NCBI GenBank assembly: GCA_914767715.1
Contig: OU612073.1
Span: forward strand, 10,664,001-10,728,000
DNA length: 64,000 nt
DNA from: Membranipora membranacea
Taxonomy: Eukaryota; Bryozoa; Gymnolaemata; Cheilostomatida; Membraniporidae
Direction of reading: 5' to 3'
The notes beneath the pieces were generated by a model. The model had not been told where the DNA came from. It made no database searches and saw only the letters and a list, made by a program, of their open reading frames with translations. The position numbers and the translations under genes are program-made. The number at the start of each line of letters is the position of its first letter. Within the stretch, counting starts at the first letter, position 1. Shown one piece after another: positions 1-19,000 of the stretch.

Positions 1-605
1 TAATATGGTGTCACAAACAAACATCGAACAAAATTAACTGCTGTTGTTTCTCTTAGTTCTCAGAATTAAAAAAAAGTTTGATTGAAATCAGATGTTCTTA
101 TCACACGCCACATCCGTAAGCTTGGGCGGCAAATTACTGGTTGCCTTAATGGCGAGGCTGCAATTCTTGCGCTAGGTTGCTCTCTGTTTGGCATGTTTTC
201 TTCCAGGGCCAATAATAGTCCCTCGACTGCAGAACCCCACCCAACAAACCACAGCAGTTATTTTTGACGACGGTGAATTCTTCAAAAAATCTCTGCCAAG
301 GGTGCATCATTCAGTAATAGATATTTCCTTTGCTATACGGCCAGTTTCATGGCAGATATGATTGCTAACGCAATGGTTGTTTTTCAATCCTGATTTAATT
401 AAATTCAGATCGAGCAATATACAGTAAGTGAAACACATAATAACATATAAAATAAGTTGAGTTTATACCAGAACATTTTGTTAATGTTGTGGCAATGTTA
501 ACAATTTTTGGATGTTTATGGAGAGTTGTCTTCCCATGGTGCGGTTCATAGGTGTCTTTAGAAAAGTCTCTGATTTGTGGGATATTCATAATTACATATT
601 TACAG

Positions 606-2295
606 AAACCACTGACACGCTGGACGGATGATGAATGTGACAAACTGAACCTGCAGTATTACTCTACGGCAATGCATGAGTCAGCCTTTGCGCTGCCAAG
701 ATTTGTCAAAACGGTGAGTGATCAACAATGTCTAAAGTCATGGTATGTATGTATGGTAATGCAGTGTGACGTCAGAGCAGGCTAGTCCTGACATGAGGAC
801 GCAGGTCACACTGACATCGAGTCTACACTATTATCATGTGTATTTTTGATCGTTAGAGTCAATTTAGTATGAGTACCTAACATATCCCCGCTCCTAATTA
901 GTAAAATTGAATTTGGAACTTCACACCTAATACCTTGTGATGGTACTCATGATAAGTAAATTAGTTCACTCTCTATCGATCAGAGATATACATGCAATAG
1001 TATATCATGTCATCAGTGTGGGCAGAGGTGGCAATGAGAAGGGAGGGAGTAACTATCTCATGTTTAGGACACAGTTAAATCTAATTGTGGTTGATAGCAA
1101 TTTCAAATTAGGTAATCATAAAAAAACCCAAGCTTAGATTCAAAATACATGAGCTGACCTTACTATTTTATGTTGTGGATTAGAATAAAATTGATTGCAT
1201 CCATTCCTTTTTTGAATCCATTTGCTCCCATTATATTCAGCTTGAAACTGTAAAATTTATGGCTAGCTGACATAAAGTCCCCCGAAACTAGCTAAAAAAA
1301 ATTCTAGCTAATAATTTACTCTGCTAGGGAAAGCTGAACTTTTTTGGTTTGTGTCTTACAAAAAAATGATAAAGATTGTGATGGTAGTAAGACATAGAAG
1401 GTGCAAAACGGGATACTTACGGCCGCCTGGTACCTGATGGCAAATGTATTTTCCACCTTTTTTAATCGAAATACAGATGCCGCGGTGTCTCTCCGCTTCC
1501 CGAAAAGCCTAACAATAGTGCAGATCATGATTTGAGATCAGGACGTCCAGTTGTGAACTGAGATAATGACCCTATCTTTAACTATGAAAGTGATTAGAAT
1601 AGGTTGATTATGATTATGGTAATGATTATTATTATTAATTATTGTGATTATGACAATACATTACTATTACGACCATTGTCAACTATTATGACAATGATTT
1701 ATTTTTCGTAACCATATTTCCGAAAGAAAATTGATATTGATCACAATATTGAATGGCGACTCATTCAGTGCAAGCCAAGTTTGGGAGCAAAAAATTTGAA
1801 AAAAAATGGAATCATATGATCAGAAATTTATAAATATAGCAAGCATCGTCTCCTATCTCCTATCCTAAATATCGTATCCTTTACAATATATAATATACGT
1901 CATATCCTATAATCATGTTCAATAAATAGTATCGTATATATGATATCCTGTTTATCATATCCTATATATCATATCTTGTATATCTTAGAATTATATCCTA
2001 TATTATGTTCATCACTACCCTTTTCACGCGGCGACAAGTTTTTGTCTTTTTGTTTTTTTCCCAAAAAAACCAAAACCAGTGGCCGCGTGACAAGGCTAGT
2101 TCATCACAGTTAGAGTCGTCGATAACAGGCGTTGCACTTTGCTCAAACAAAAATTTGGTACGCGTCAGTAGCCCCAATCATGTGTATTTGATTTTTACGT
2201 GTCAGAGGGTTTTAGCGTCACCATATATAAAATTCTGTTGCAAAATATTGCTGTTTATTTTTCAGAAGTTTGCCGGAACTCCACTTGGACTGTGA
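606..2295 (+). CDS. Spermidine synthase paralogue, last two exons (5' part outside window)
   Basis: Two exons can be placed: 606-713 (36 codons, donor gtgagt) and 2266-2295 (acceptor tttcag, nine codons and TGA). The first encodes a segment from KPLTRWTDDEC to ALPRFVKT. It matches the penultimate exon of the complete spermidine synthase downstream (9196-9303) in length, phase and 21 of 36 residues. In this family the region is the C-terminal helix that follows the active-site domain of the putrescine aminopropyltransferase. The last exon gives KFAGTPLGL, whereas the neighbour ends ALS. The catalytic exons would lie to the left of the window, so it cannot be judged whether this copy is a working gene or a 3' fragment. 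AATAAA hexamers near 2620 could end its transcript. Assignment of the first exon is firm; the last exon rests on splice site and phase only. Confidence 0.7.
807..1020. mobile_element. Inverted-repeat element, family B, copy 1
   Basis: The ends form an imperfect inverted repeat: cacactgac at the left and gtcatcagtgtg at the right, followed inwards by related atgtgtat/atacatg and gatcgtt/cgatcag blocks. The body shares long stretches with the copies at 11941-12150 and 55162-55367, for example gagtacctaaca and ttgtgatggtactcat. Flanking duplications are too decayed to call. It has no coding capacity. Confidence 0.75.
1845..2005. repeat. AT-rich degenerate short repeat
   Basis: The stretch contains many imperfect copies of a motif close to atatcctat/atcatatcct, typical of a decayed microsatellite. 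It directly abuts the 9-bp duplication flanking the small element at 2016-2098. Confidence 0.6.
2016..2098. mobile_element. Short inverted-repeat element, family C, copy 1, with 9-bp target duplication
   Basis: The element starts TACCCTTTTCACGCGGC and ends GCCGCGTGACAAGGCTA, so the ends are inverted copies. It is flanked by a perfect 9-bp direct repeat, GTTCATCAC, at 2007-2015 and 2099-2107. Related elements lie at 32256-32298 and about 57681-57757. Terminal TA and a 9-bp duplication suggest a Mutator-like (MULE) miniature element; that assignment is inference. Confidence 0.8.
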
Positions 2296-2619
2296 TTTGA
2301 TATCCTGCATCACGATCGTATCTCTACAGCTGATTTTACAGTATGAAAAATCTTCATATATACACTATACACACTATACAAGCTCACAAATGATTGTTCT
2401 TGTCAACTGACTGGGAGCTGAGACTGCACAAATATCTTCGAGCGGAAACAATATGTTAATGCTTTGCTTGAATATTTCCTTAACACCACAGAGTTTTCTC
2501 CCTGTATAAGTATCCGCGCTCTATTCTAGCACATCCCTAGTTGTAGTTTTCCAGCCTGCTGGTCTTCATTATTTTGAGTTACCACCTTATTTTTGGAAGA
2601 TAAACAGGAGTATAGTATA

Positions 2620-2630
2620 AATAAAATAAA
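2620..2630 (+). terminator. Overlapping AATAAA polyadenylation signals
   Basis: Two AATAAA hexamers overlap here, about 325 bp after the stop of the partial spermidine synthase paralogue. They are the nearest canonical signal before the next gene starts at 2879. In such AT-rich sequence chance occurrence is possible. Confidence 0.35.
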
Positions 2631-2878
2631 TATGTTAAGAGTTGTCTACTTATTCTCTCCTTCAACCTGAAAATGAAACTGCAGCATGCTTGTTTATTTA
2701 TATTGTCATACAGCCTTTATCAGCCAATCAGAGCTTGTCCTACTGATCTTTTATTAGAAGAGACAAAAAATTAAGTAGCATGTTACTACATAAAGAACTC
2801 ACATGGGCTACAACCTTTAGTACAGTCTGCTTGCATGAGAATAGAGTTAGGAACATCTGCTACTGTAAAACACCAAAC

Positions 2879-9825
<6,947 letters not shown>

Positions 9826-9828
9826 GGT

Positions 9829-9955
9829 ATATCATATGACTAGCAATTACACCACGTCACCGAGTAGTCTTACTGCTGTTGCTCCAACTCTCATGCGACT
9901 AGAAGGTCGTCGAAATCACGCCGCCATACCACCTGACTATCATATGATATAATGT
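9829..9955. repeat. Possible short inverted-repeat element just after the SRM stop
   Basis: The left end tatatcatatgact and the right end actatcatatgatata are inverse to each other, about 100 bp apart. It begins four bases after the SRM stop codon and would form the start of the 3' UTR. Only one copy is seen here, so a chance palindrome is possible. Confidence 0.35.
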
Positions 9956-10035
9956 ATAATATATAAACCCAATCAACTGGACTCTACCTTGCCATCTCCA
10001 ATTCGCTTTCTGCCAAATTTTTGTTTTCCTATCTT

Positions 10036-13000
10036 CTAGTCTAAAACTTCTTCCGCTTGTACCACCAAATCATAGAAATGCAAACTCTTTACTTGACTCT
10101 GGAAATGCCCATTTGAAGTGTGAAGTGACTGTTCTCTACTGGAATTGCTAGAATCTGCTTCTGCCACCAAATCAGTATATAAATGTTTTAATTGATTGAC
10201 ATAATTTTTATAGCATGACCTAAATGTTTTAAATCTATGAAAATAAAGGTAGAAATGAAAAATAAAATAGAATCTAATGGCAGAAAAAACAACATTGGGC
10301 ACCATAATGACTGCACTAAATTGAACAATAGAATTCTTAATTTATGAATTTTAATATGAAAAAGGGTGAGCTTGAGGTGGAGGTAGATGTCAAAGTTTGC
10401 TTGAAGACTGTGCGCCTTACCACTTTCCACATTAGACAAATACAAGTTCACAACAATCGCTGTATGCCTGAAAACTCGATCACAATGGTAGACTCTCTAG
10501 TAAATGATCACTTCTCACTGGTCTAAATTGTGTATAAAAATAGATCCCGACCCTATTGTCACAACTATACAATCTCTAAAATGATGGCCCAATTTACTAT
10601 GGAGCGAAGGTGTTACTGTAGACTATTGTGAAAGTGGCTGTCATTTGCAAGATTGCAAAGCTCTACCGTTGTCCATTGGGCAGTAAATATATCAACAGGG
10701 CCTAATTTCGCCCTAACATTCCGATCATTTTGAGCTTTTGTTCTTGATTAGATCAATCGTTTGCAAAAAGCCTTGTATAATATAATCTCCCTGAAACCTC
10801 CTTCATGTTGGAGGCTCAGTATTGGTCGAAAGTATTGGCCAGTGAATTTAGTCAGAATGCTTTAAGAAAACTCATATCGATAACATGTGGTGGGTGAGGA
10901 TGTGGCGCTTTGTTGTGAGCTTATGTTCTGGTGTTTAGTGTTGACGTTTCATATCTGACTATCACCCAATCTTATCTTTTTCTCATTTTCTGTTGATTCG
11001 GTTTCCTCCTAATGAATAGAAGATGTGGTTTGTATTAATTCATCGGATTACTTTATGCTGTCTACACCCTGTTGCATATGGTGATTGTTTTATAGAGTTA
11101 GGTATAATTAAGCGCTCAGACGACTCCAACGTGAGTTAGTGACATTACAGTGTCAACCACTAACAACAACTCACATGTAAATGAGTGGATGATAATGTAA
11201 TGCCACAAACTCGCATTGGAGCTGTCTGAGCGCTTAGATTAAGTTAGGTATAGTTCAGTTCACTCAACAACATAGAGCAGCAATGGTGATGGGCGACCAT
11301 TATTCTAAGTTTTCATTTCTGACTCCTTGAAATATCAAGTCCGCATTCTGCCACAACTATTAATTGATAAGCAATTCTTTTACTAACAAATAAGACAAAT
11401 GCCAAAAGAAAGATGAATTCAACACTATGGGGTACTTCGTAGAAATGATCCTATTTCGCTGCAGTTTAGTTGCTCCCCATCAAGTTGCCAACATCACCAA
11501 AAGAATGGGAGACTTCCAAAATGCAGTCCTATTGGATCAAAATGGATTTAGGGCTACTCACATGGTTGCTTTTCTCAGCCATCTGCCTCCGCAGATTATT
11601 CTTTATACCAACTGGAAGAGAGGAAAATACACATCAATTGAGGTCTAAAGACAAAACTTGGCATTTCCATAATGTACAATGGGAATGATACAAAATATTA
11701 GGCTGACTATCTTCACACTTTTTGTTTGATTCAGCCCCCCCCCCCTAACAGTGATATTAGTGGAGGTTCACAGTAAATCTGGTGTCGAGTTGATTGTGTA
11801 CATATATAAAGAACCTCAATGAGGTTCCCTGACCAAGTTTTCAAGTTTTTGCCATTGAGTTTTACTTCAAATTGAGATGTACTCTCCACAAAAAATCAAA
11901 ATCACAGCAGCAGCAATTTAACAATTTATAATTCCTTACTCACACTGATCACGTGATATACTATTGCATGTATATCTCTGATCGTTAGAGTCAATTTAAT
12001 ATGAGTACCTAACATGTACCCGCCCCTAATTAGTAGAATTTTCGGGTCGCAACACAACATTCCTTGTGATGGTACTCATGCTAAGAGAATTTATTCACTC
12101 TCTATCGATCAGAGATATACATGCAATAGGATATCATGTGATCGGTGTGGTCCTTACTTGTAACAACTCCTCCTAACAGTAATATTCCACAGGCTACGAT
12201 GAGTGAGTTCCTGATGTTTTCCTGAGGATCTCCTGGTAGTCTCTGTATATAACCCATCACTAGAGTCAGCGCTATACCGAATGCCTGTAAAATAAAACCA
12301 TAACTAAAGTCAACGCTATATGGAATGCCTGTAAAATTCAATTGTTACTCAAGTCAGCGCTATACTGAATGCCTGTAAAATAAAACCATAATAAAGTCAG
12401 CGATTTACCGAATGCCTGTAAACTACACCATTACTAGAGTCAGCACAATACCGAACGCCTGTAAAATTGGTGAAATGGGAATTGGATGGCAGCTTTCCGG
12501 TGAACAGGAATAGCGGAATCACTGCCTTCCATCACAAGCCTTCTGTAGTTGGTGCAAGTCCAGTGGTTGAGTGGGCCAGTGGTTGAGTGGGCCAGTGGTT
12601 GAGTGGGCCAGTGGTTGAGTGGGCCAGTGGTTGAGGCCTTAACCATTGGGGCACTCTGCCGATTGACCTGCAACATTTTCAACAACACCTTAACATTTGA
12701 TGTAAAGATAAAACTAATCTAAATGCTCATCAGCACACAGGGGTGGCTTCATGCTACTGGGGCCGGCCATGCAGAGTTTGTACTAGAGAAGGCCTCGAAA
12801 CAGCTCGTGACTCATGGTTCCGAGCTGAAGTCATGTGTGTTGTGCGGAGGTATATAATAATAATAATATCAACTTTACTTTGCTATTCAATGCCCTTTTC
12901 GGGCAAATGAGAATATGCTTACCTAAGATTCATCACATCTATTTAGCTCACTCCTGTACAAGGTAGGAGTGGGCAAGCTAGGCTATTGTCCGGAGAGCTC

Positions 13001-16000
13001 ACCTCCTTTAGCAGAATGGGTAGTGACTGGGATTCGAACCTGCAACTCTCAGATTGGGAAGCTCGAATCCTAACCACTACGCCACCCTGACGTATCTTGC
13101 CCGCTCAGAAAAACTCAAGTTCTAAAATTTTAATCCTAATCTTAGTCTATTAGTCTTGATTTAATAGTTTTACCTGAGCAGAAGCATTGAGTAGACCTGA
13201 AGAAGTGCCCTCTGACTCTGGATAAGTTAGCTCAGCAGCAAACTCGAATCCTACAGGCAGGTACCCCGTCATGAAAAATCTGAGGGAAAAAATAAACACC
13301 AATTTTGAATTTTACTACTCAAACAATTTGTAATGAGGTGCTGTTGTAAATAGAAGCAAGGAAAAGCTGTCTGATAACAAAATCTGTCTGATTTCGATAC
13401 AACAACAATTGTCCCAGTCAGGTAGGGAATGAGTCCAGAAGCAGTTGCCTAAGTTCTATTGCATAATGAAACGTATAACAAGGATTATCTGTTACATGTC
13501 AATGTTTGTGAACTGCACAATGGTTCAACTCTGACACTCTAACATAAGATAGCGAGCTTCACTTAGAAGAACATTTTTTACCTGCAGTTATCCATGCCCC
13601 GTTCGAAACATGAAATGTGGTAGTTGTAACCACCCAATCTCCTGCTCCTTCGTACAAAACCCCCCTTGTTGTATTATTACATCATGAGTATGAAATCTTA
13701 CCCGAGAATGCCAGCAGTGATAAACACGACATAGATCTTTTGTAACTGAAGTGTAAACGCGAAGGTTACCATGCCTCCCACAGATAGTATGTATATAATG
13801 ATTGTGGTTATTCTGTAAAAAAGAGAAATAAAATTTTTTCTTTTACTCTGTGATTGCATTATAGTCTGTATATTGATGGAAAATGAATACTCAATTTTTT
13901 GGTATAAATCAGAGTTATGCTGCTCTGCTCCTTTCCCGCAAAAGAAGTTTACAATATTACAGTGATCACAGGTCTCCAGGTAGCCAATGTGTTGGCTCTG
14001 ATGAGATTGGCTGTTGGGTGGGAAAAAGACACCAGCCAATCAGAGCCAACGTATTGGCTAGTCTCCAGGTACTATTGGTACATTCGAAATAGCACTGGCA
14101 GACTATTAGGGAAAGTTGAAGGCATGGAAGTATTGAGGGAGTTTTTTTAATTTCTGTACTCACCAAGATTCGTAGGAAACTACAGCGGTAAAAAGACGTT
14201 AATTTTAAACTGGCTCCAGGTGCAGCGTAGTATTACAGGGCCAATCTGTTGAACGGTTCATATCCGTTGTGATAAAAACTACAGTTGTGTTAAACTTACT
14301 TGAATAGCTTTGTTCTATCTAGCCATATTCCAGCTAACACTGAGCCAAATAGTCCGGCGATAACAATAGTGAGACCTATCCAGCCAGCATCTTGGGTTAT
14401 ATTGGGGAAATCTGTTACCTGTTGGTTAAAATGTACATATTGAGATCATACTGTTATGACGTTGCTCACAAATAAGTGCGGAATATATTTATTAGGCTAC
14501 AATTACTGTGGGAGCTGACAAGCTGGTCAAAACAGTCGACTACTACTGATGACAGGACTTTCAACATCTATCGATAATATCAAGGTATAAGTCTGGCAGC
14601 TCTTGCTCAAAGTTTTCCCAGAATGCATCATGTTTTTAAAGAGTTATCTCCTCTTTAAAAAGGGATATACAACTCTCTTACCAATTACTTACATTAAAAA
14701 ATCCTAATATTGTAGGGTTGAGGAGAGTGCTGATTGCATAAAATACTCCCACATTCATACCTGGAATATAGGAAGGGGAGAAGAATCAATAAGAGACAAT
14801 GTCAAGTATTTTATATGAGTGCTAAACCGGTCAAGGTTGATTCAGGATATCAAATTTTGTACCAAGCAATGCGGCACACGCATAGAACTCAGATTATGAA
14901 GAACCAACTGTGGGTGATGGGTGTTGTTGTGAAGCAGTGCCTAAGTTCAGTTAAAATCCTGTTATTAGATTAGTTTTCAAATTACTTACAGTTTTTCATG
15001 ATAAATTATTGCTCTGATCTTTATGTTTGGGACCTGTGAAATTAGTCTGAGCCCCGATCCTCCAAAAAATAAACTCCCTCCCGGAAAAACAGGTCATACC
15101 TGACATGCTTACTCACCATAAGTAAGAATAAGCAGATCAAAGGGCCAGTTTTTCAGTAATCTCTTCAGGGAGGTGAAATAATTCTCATTGGCTGCATTCT
15201 GTATGATCTTATATTGAGCCATACTGGGTGGCTGCGATGGCTCTTTTCTAAAGACTGCAGACAAAAATAGGGAAGTGGAGTTAAAAGTTGATTTAGACTG
15301 GATGCAAAACAGAGGAATGAAAATAAATTTGTTGGCTTGAGTAGAATAACTGCATAAAAATCTGAAAATGATTATACACTTAAAGTGACAGTATAGTTTT
15401 CGTTTCACAGGCAATCTATAAGCTAATATGCAGATTTCTTCCAAATGAAATAACAACCAAAGAATAATTTTAAATTTAGTCACAGAGTGCAACAGCAATT
15501 GGTAGGTGTTTGATTGACATCTTTTAAGGGAGGAGAGAGGAAGGAGGGTTCAATCATCTTCCTATTGATTACCATACCAATAACAACAAGTATGAACAGT
15601 AGTGTGGTGTAGCCTGCTCCAGCGTAGAACATGTAGCTGAGTGCCTGACCTGTCCGGTCAAGGTCATTCTCATAAAGCTTTACAACATACGGAGGAACCA
15701 CAAAACCGATAGCCGAACCAAGCTAAAATCCAGAAGAGAGGTAGGGTTGGAAATAATGTAAAACCAAGGAACCAAGGATAATGCAAGACGATGATGGTGT
15801 TATATCACAATGTATCATTTTCATTATTCATCATCTAATATTTTTTGAAAAAATATCTGCAATCACTGTTATCTTAACTGAATGATTGTGTCTGATTGCG
15901 ATTAACTCCAGCGCACAACCGTACTATCCATAACCATTTTGTTCCGTCATAACCTTGAGGATTAAAGTATTCGCAATAGGACAATAATTTAAAACAATGG

Positions 16001-19000
16001 TCAAGCTCCCCCTCCCTCACATTTACCTTTATACATTTAGACTAGGACATGAAAAATCTGGTTATTTACTCAACATTAGAATTGTTTTATTACCTGATTT
16101 CCGAATACACCTATTGCTGTTGCAGTGGAAACTTGCTTAGGTCCGAACCATACGGCCGCCACCCGAGCTGGCATACCTAATATGAACACCTGCGCTACCG
16201 AGCAGACTGTCTGAGCTGCCATGAGCAGCATAAATCTATCCTGAGCAACTGCAGCGCACTTCAACCAAGCACCTGCAAGCAGCATTCAGAATTACAGTAG
16301 AAAACACTTGAGCATAAAGTTATATGGTGGTAGGCAGTTTGAAACTTTTTTGGTCACAGACATATCTTTGAACTAAATGTACAAGCTATAATCAGGACAA
16401 CTCATCCGGCACTCACTTAAGGATACACTATCGGCCAAACTGCAGAAGACCTTTGTGAATTGGTACTGAAGATAGAATGTGTTCAGCGCACCCAGACAGA
16501 AAAAACTAACTTCACATATAAAGTTAAAATTCTATTCTTTATATCTGTCTTACCTAATGCATTGAGGAATGTACCTAGGATAGCAATGACTCTCAGCCCT
16601 TTTCTATCTAGGAGCCACGTAGCCGGAAATATCAGTGGTATGTATGCCAACATGAATACCATCGACAACCAATCGATAGATAAACTCTGCAAACGTAAAC
16701 AGATCAATGTGAGAATATATTACTCCATCACAAGCTTAGATGCCTCCGAAACAAACAGTTATAATAACTTCGAAATAACTACTCGATATTGGCTCTTTTA
16801 GGACAACAGAAATCGAATATATATCAGTTGAAGAATGTGTGTTTTGGTAAGGATTGATTGTGCACTTCATTGGCTGAGATATTGTCACCAACCAGTGTGA
16901 TGTCATCATCGCAGAGATTATTACCAGGCTAAAATGGTTCGATAAATGGACACATTGCAGTGTTATGCTCCCCTATACTCAGTTTTGCAAGGTGTCTATT
17001 GTAAAGAGTGAGTAGATTCTGATTATTAAGTATGATCATTTTTCATCTGTAACTCTTTGGAATTATTGGTCTGCTCCTAAGTGATTGAAGTTGTTGTACT
17101 CACATTATTTGATCGTAACTTGCTTAATCCCTTCACAATTTTTCTTATCTAATCTAATGTAAATAACTAGGCCAGTATCGGATGCAACTCTGACTCAAAT
17201 TTGTAAGTCCTCACTAACTATCGACCTGTGTACGATTTTAGAGATGAACCGTCTTTTAGCAGGTTGTCAATTTGGTTCTTGAACCAAGAGAAGCACTACT
17301 GATGCAATAAATTCCATTATGGGCAGGTTGTACAACAATTTCAAAGGCAGAAAATTAGGGGTGTTTTTTTGGAATTATATAAGGCCCTCAATATGATTAA
17401 TCACAACATTTTAATCAAAAACTATCTATTTTTTTGGCTTTTCAGTACGTTTAGCAGATGATTTAGAAGCAATGCATCTCTGTCATTAATTAATCTGACC
17501 TATGATATTCCAGGGTCAGTTCTAAGACCTCTAATATTTTAAGACCACATAAATGATCTACTTTTTTATATGCTGTAACGCCTTGACACTGCTCATATGG
17601 TTCTTTTTGGTTTTTGGGATGTAGGAGCAATGCCTTGTCTGGTCTGGCTAAGCGCCTCTGGGTCTATACTTGACAGCGGGCGCTGTGCTGAGTTGTTCTC
17701 GTACTTATTGGCTTGTGTTGGTCGGTCATGATAGCTGCCACTCTAGTCTTCGGACCATCTGGTTGACCTTACTTTTAATTGCTTTTTATATTATACTACG
17801 AATGTAAAGAAATAAACGGGACTTTCATCCACATATCTTACTATCAAATACCTGCTGTTCAGGAGTGCCAGGAAGACTTTCATTGTAGTAAACGATCAGT
17901 ACATCAAATATGATATTCAGATGTATCCACTGGTAGGCATTTGTCATCGAGTAAAGACAAAACAAACCTAGTATCAGCCATCTTCTCTTATACACCTAAA
18001 GAAAAATTGATTAAGCAAAATTGTTACTGAAAATATAAAGGATAGTTAGATTAGATTCTTCCAAAATATGGGATTTGTGTATGACTAAAAATATGACAAT
18101 AATATAACAACTAAAATCTATAGGATTTTGTAATCGCCACTTTTTGTAGTTTGACTATGAACTATATCTGGGTAGACTGCCCTCATTGACCAATTTTTAG
18201 CTGTGGATGGGGCATCGATAACTGAACAACATTGATAACAGAATTGATATCCGACACAGCGATAACAGAACAATTCTCAAGGCAGCAGTGATGTCAATGT
18301 ATGAACGTAAACCAGCTGCTAATCAAAGCCGCGTACAAATCATTCCATGATTGCAATTAGTTATACAACTTAGAGCACTTTAAGCAGCAATGTTTACCTA
18401 ACAAATCATAACATCAGATATCATTAGTAAAACATGCATGTACGTAAATACATAAGATTTTTTTCGATTACTTTTACTTTTGAACAGCTCCATCTATCTT
18501 TGATACCTGAACAGTTCGTAAAGGTCAAAAGCTAGTATGAAGTTATTCAAGGCTCTGTAGATAGCCATTAATAGGATGATAACCATACAGGTTCTCTAAT
18601 ATATAAATGAATTTGGGCTTCAAGTCAAAACACCTCAACCCCTAGCCAATGTGTTGGCTACCTAACCCACAGCTAAGAGCTCACACAAAATAAAGAAACA
18701 AAACATCCTAACTCTCAAAGACGAAAAGTTTGGCCTACTTTGAGGCTATCTTTTAAAATTGACACCCAGTGGCATGAGGCTTCTCCAGATGAAATAGTGG
18801 GTTTTAGGTCTGATTTAGTCAGTAGAAACAAAAATGGAGGAGGACTACCATATTGCAAAAAATAGCTAATTTGACTACTGAGTTTATAAGAAGCAAAAAG
18901 TACCATCATTGCCATAAGCGGTCAGTTTGAACAAAAATCTTAGATAAAATCAAATAGCCACATGGCGAAAAATGAATGATCAACAATTGGTTCTTGATTA

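Noticed and set aside
13021-13092. True tRNA gene on the minus strand
   Set aside because: Promoter boxes are good, but the acceptor stem does not pair cleanly, and a SINE body with a simple-repeat tail follows.
13883-14166. Overlapping frames on both strands
   Set aside because: They run through the palindromic element at 13981-14060 and a FLVCR intron.
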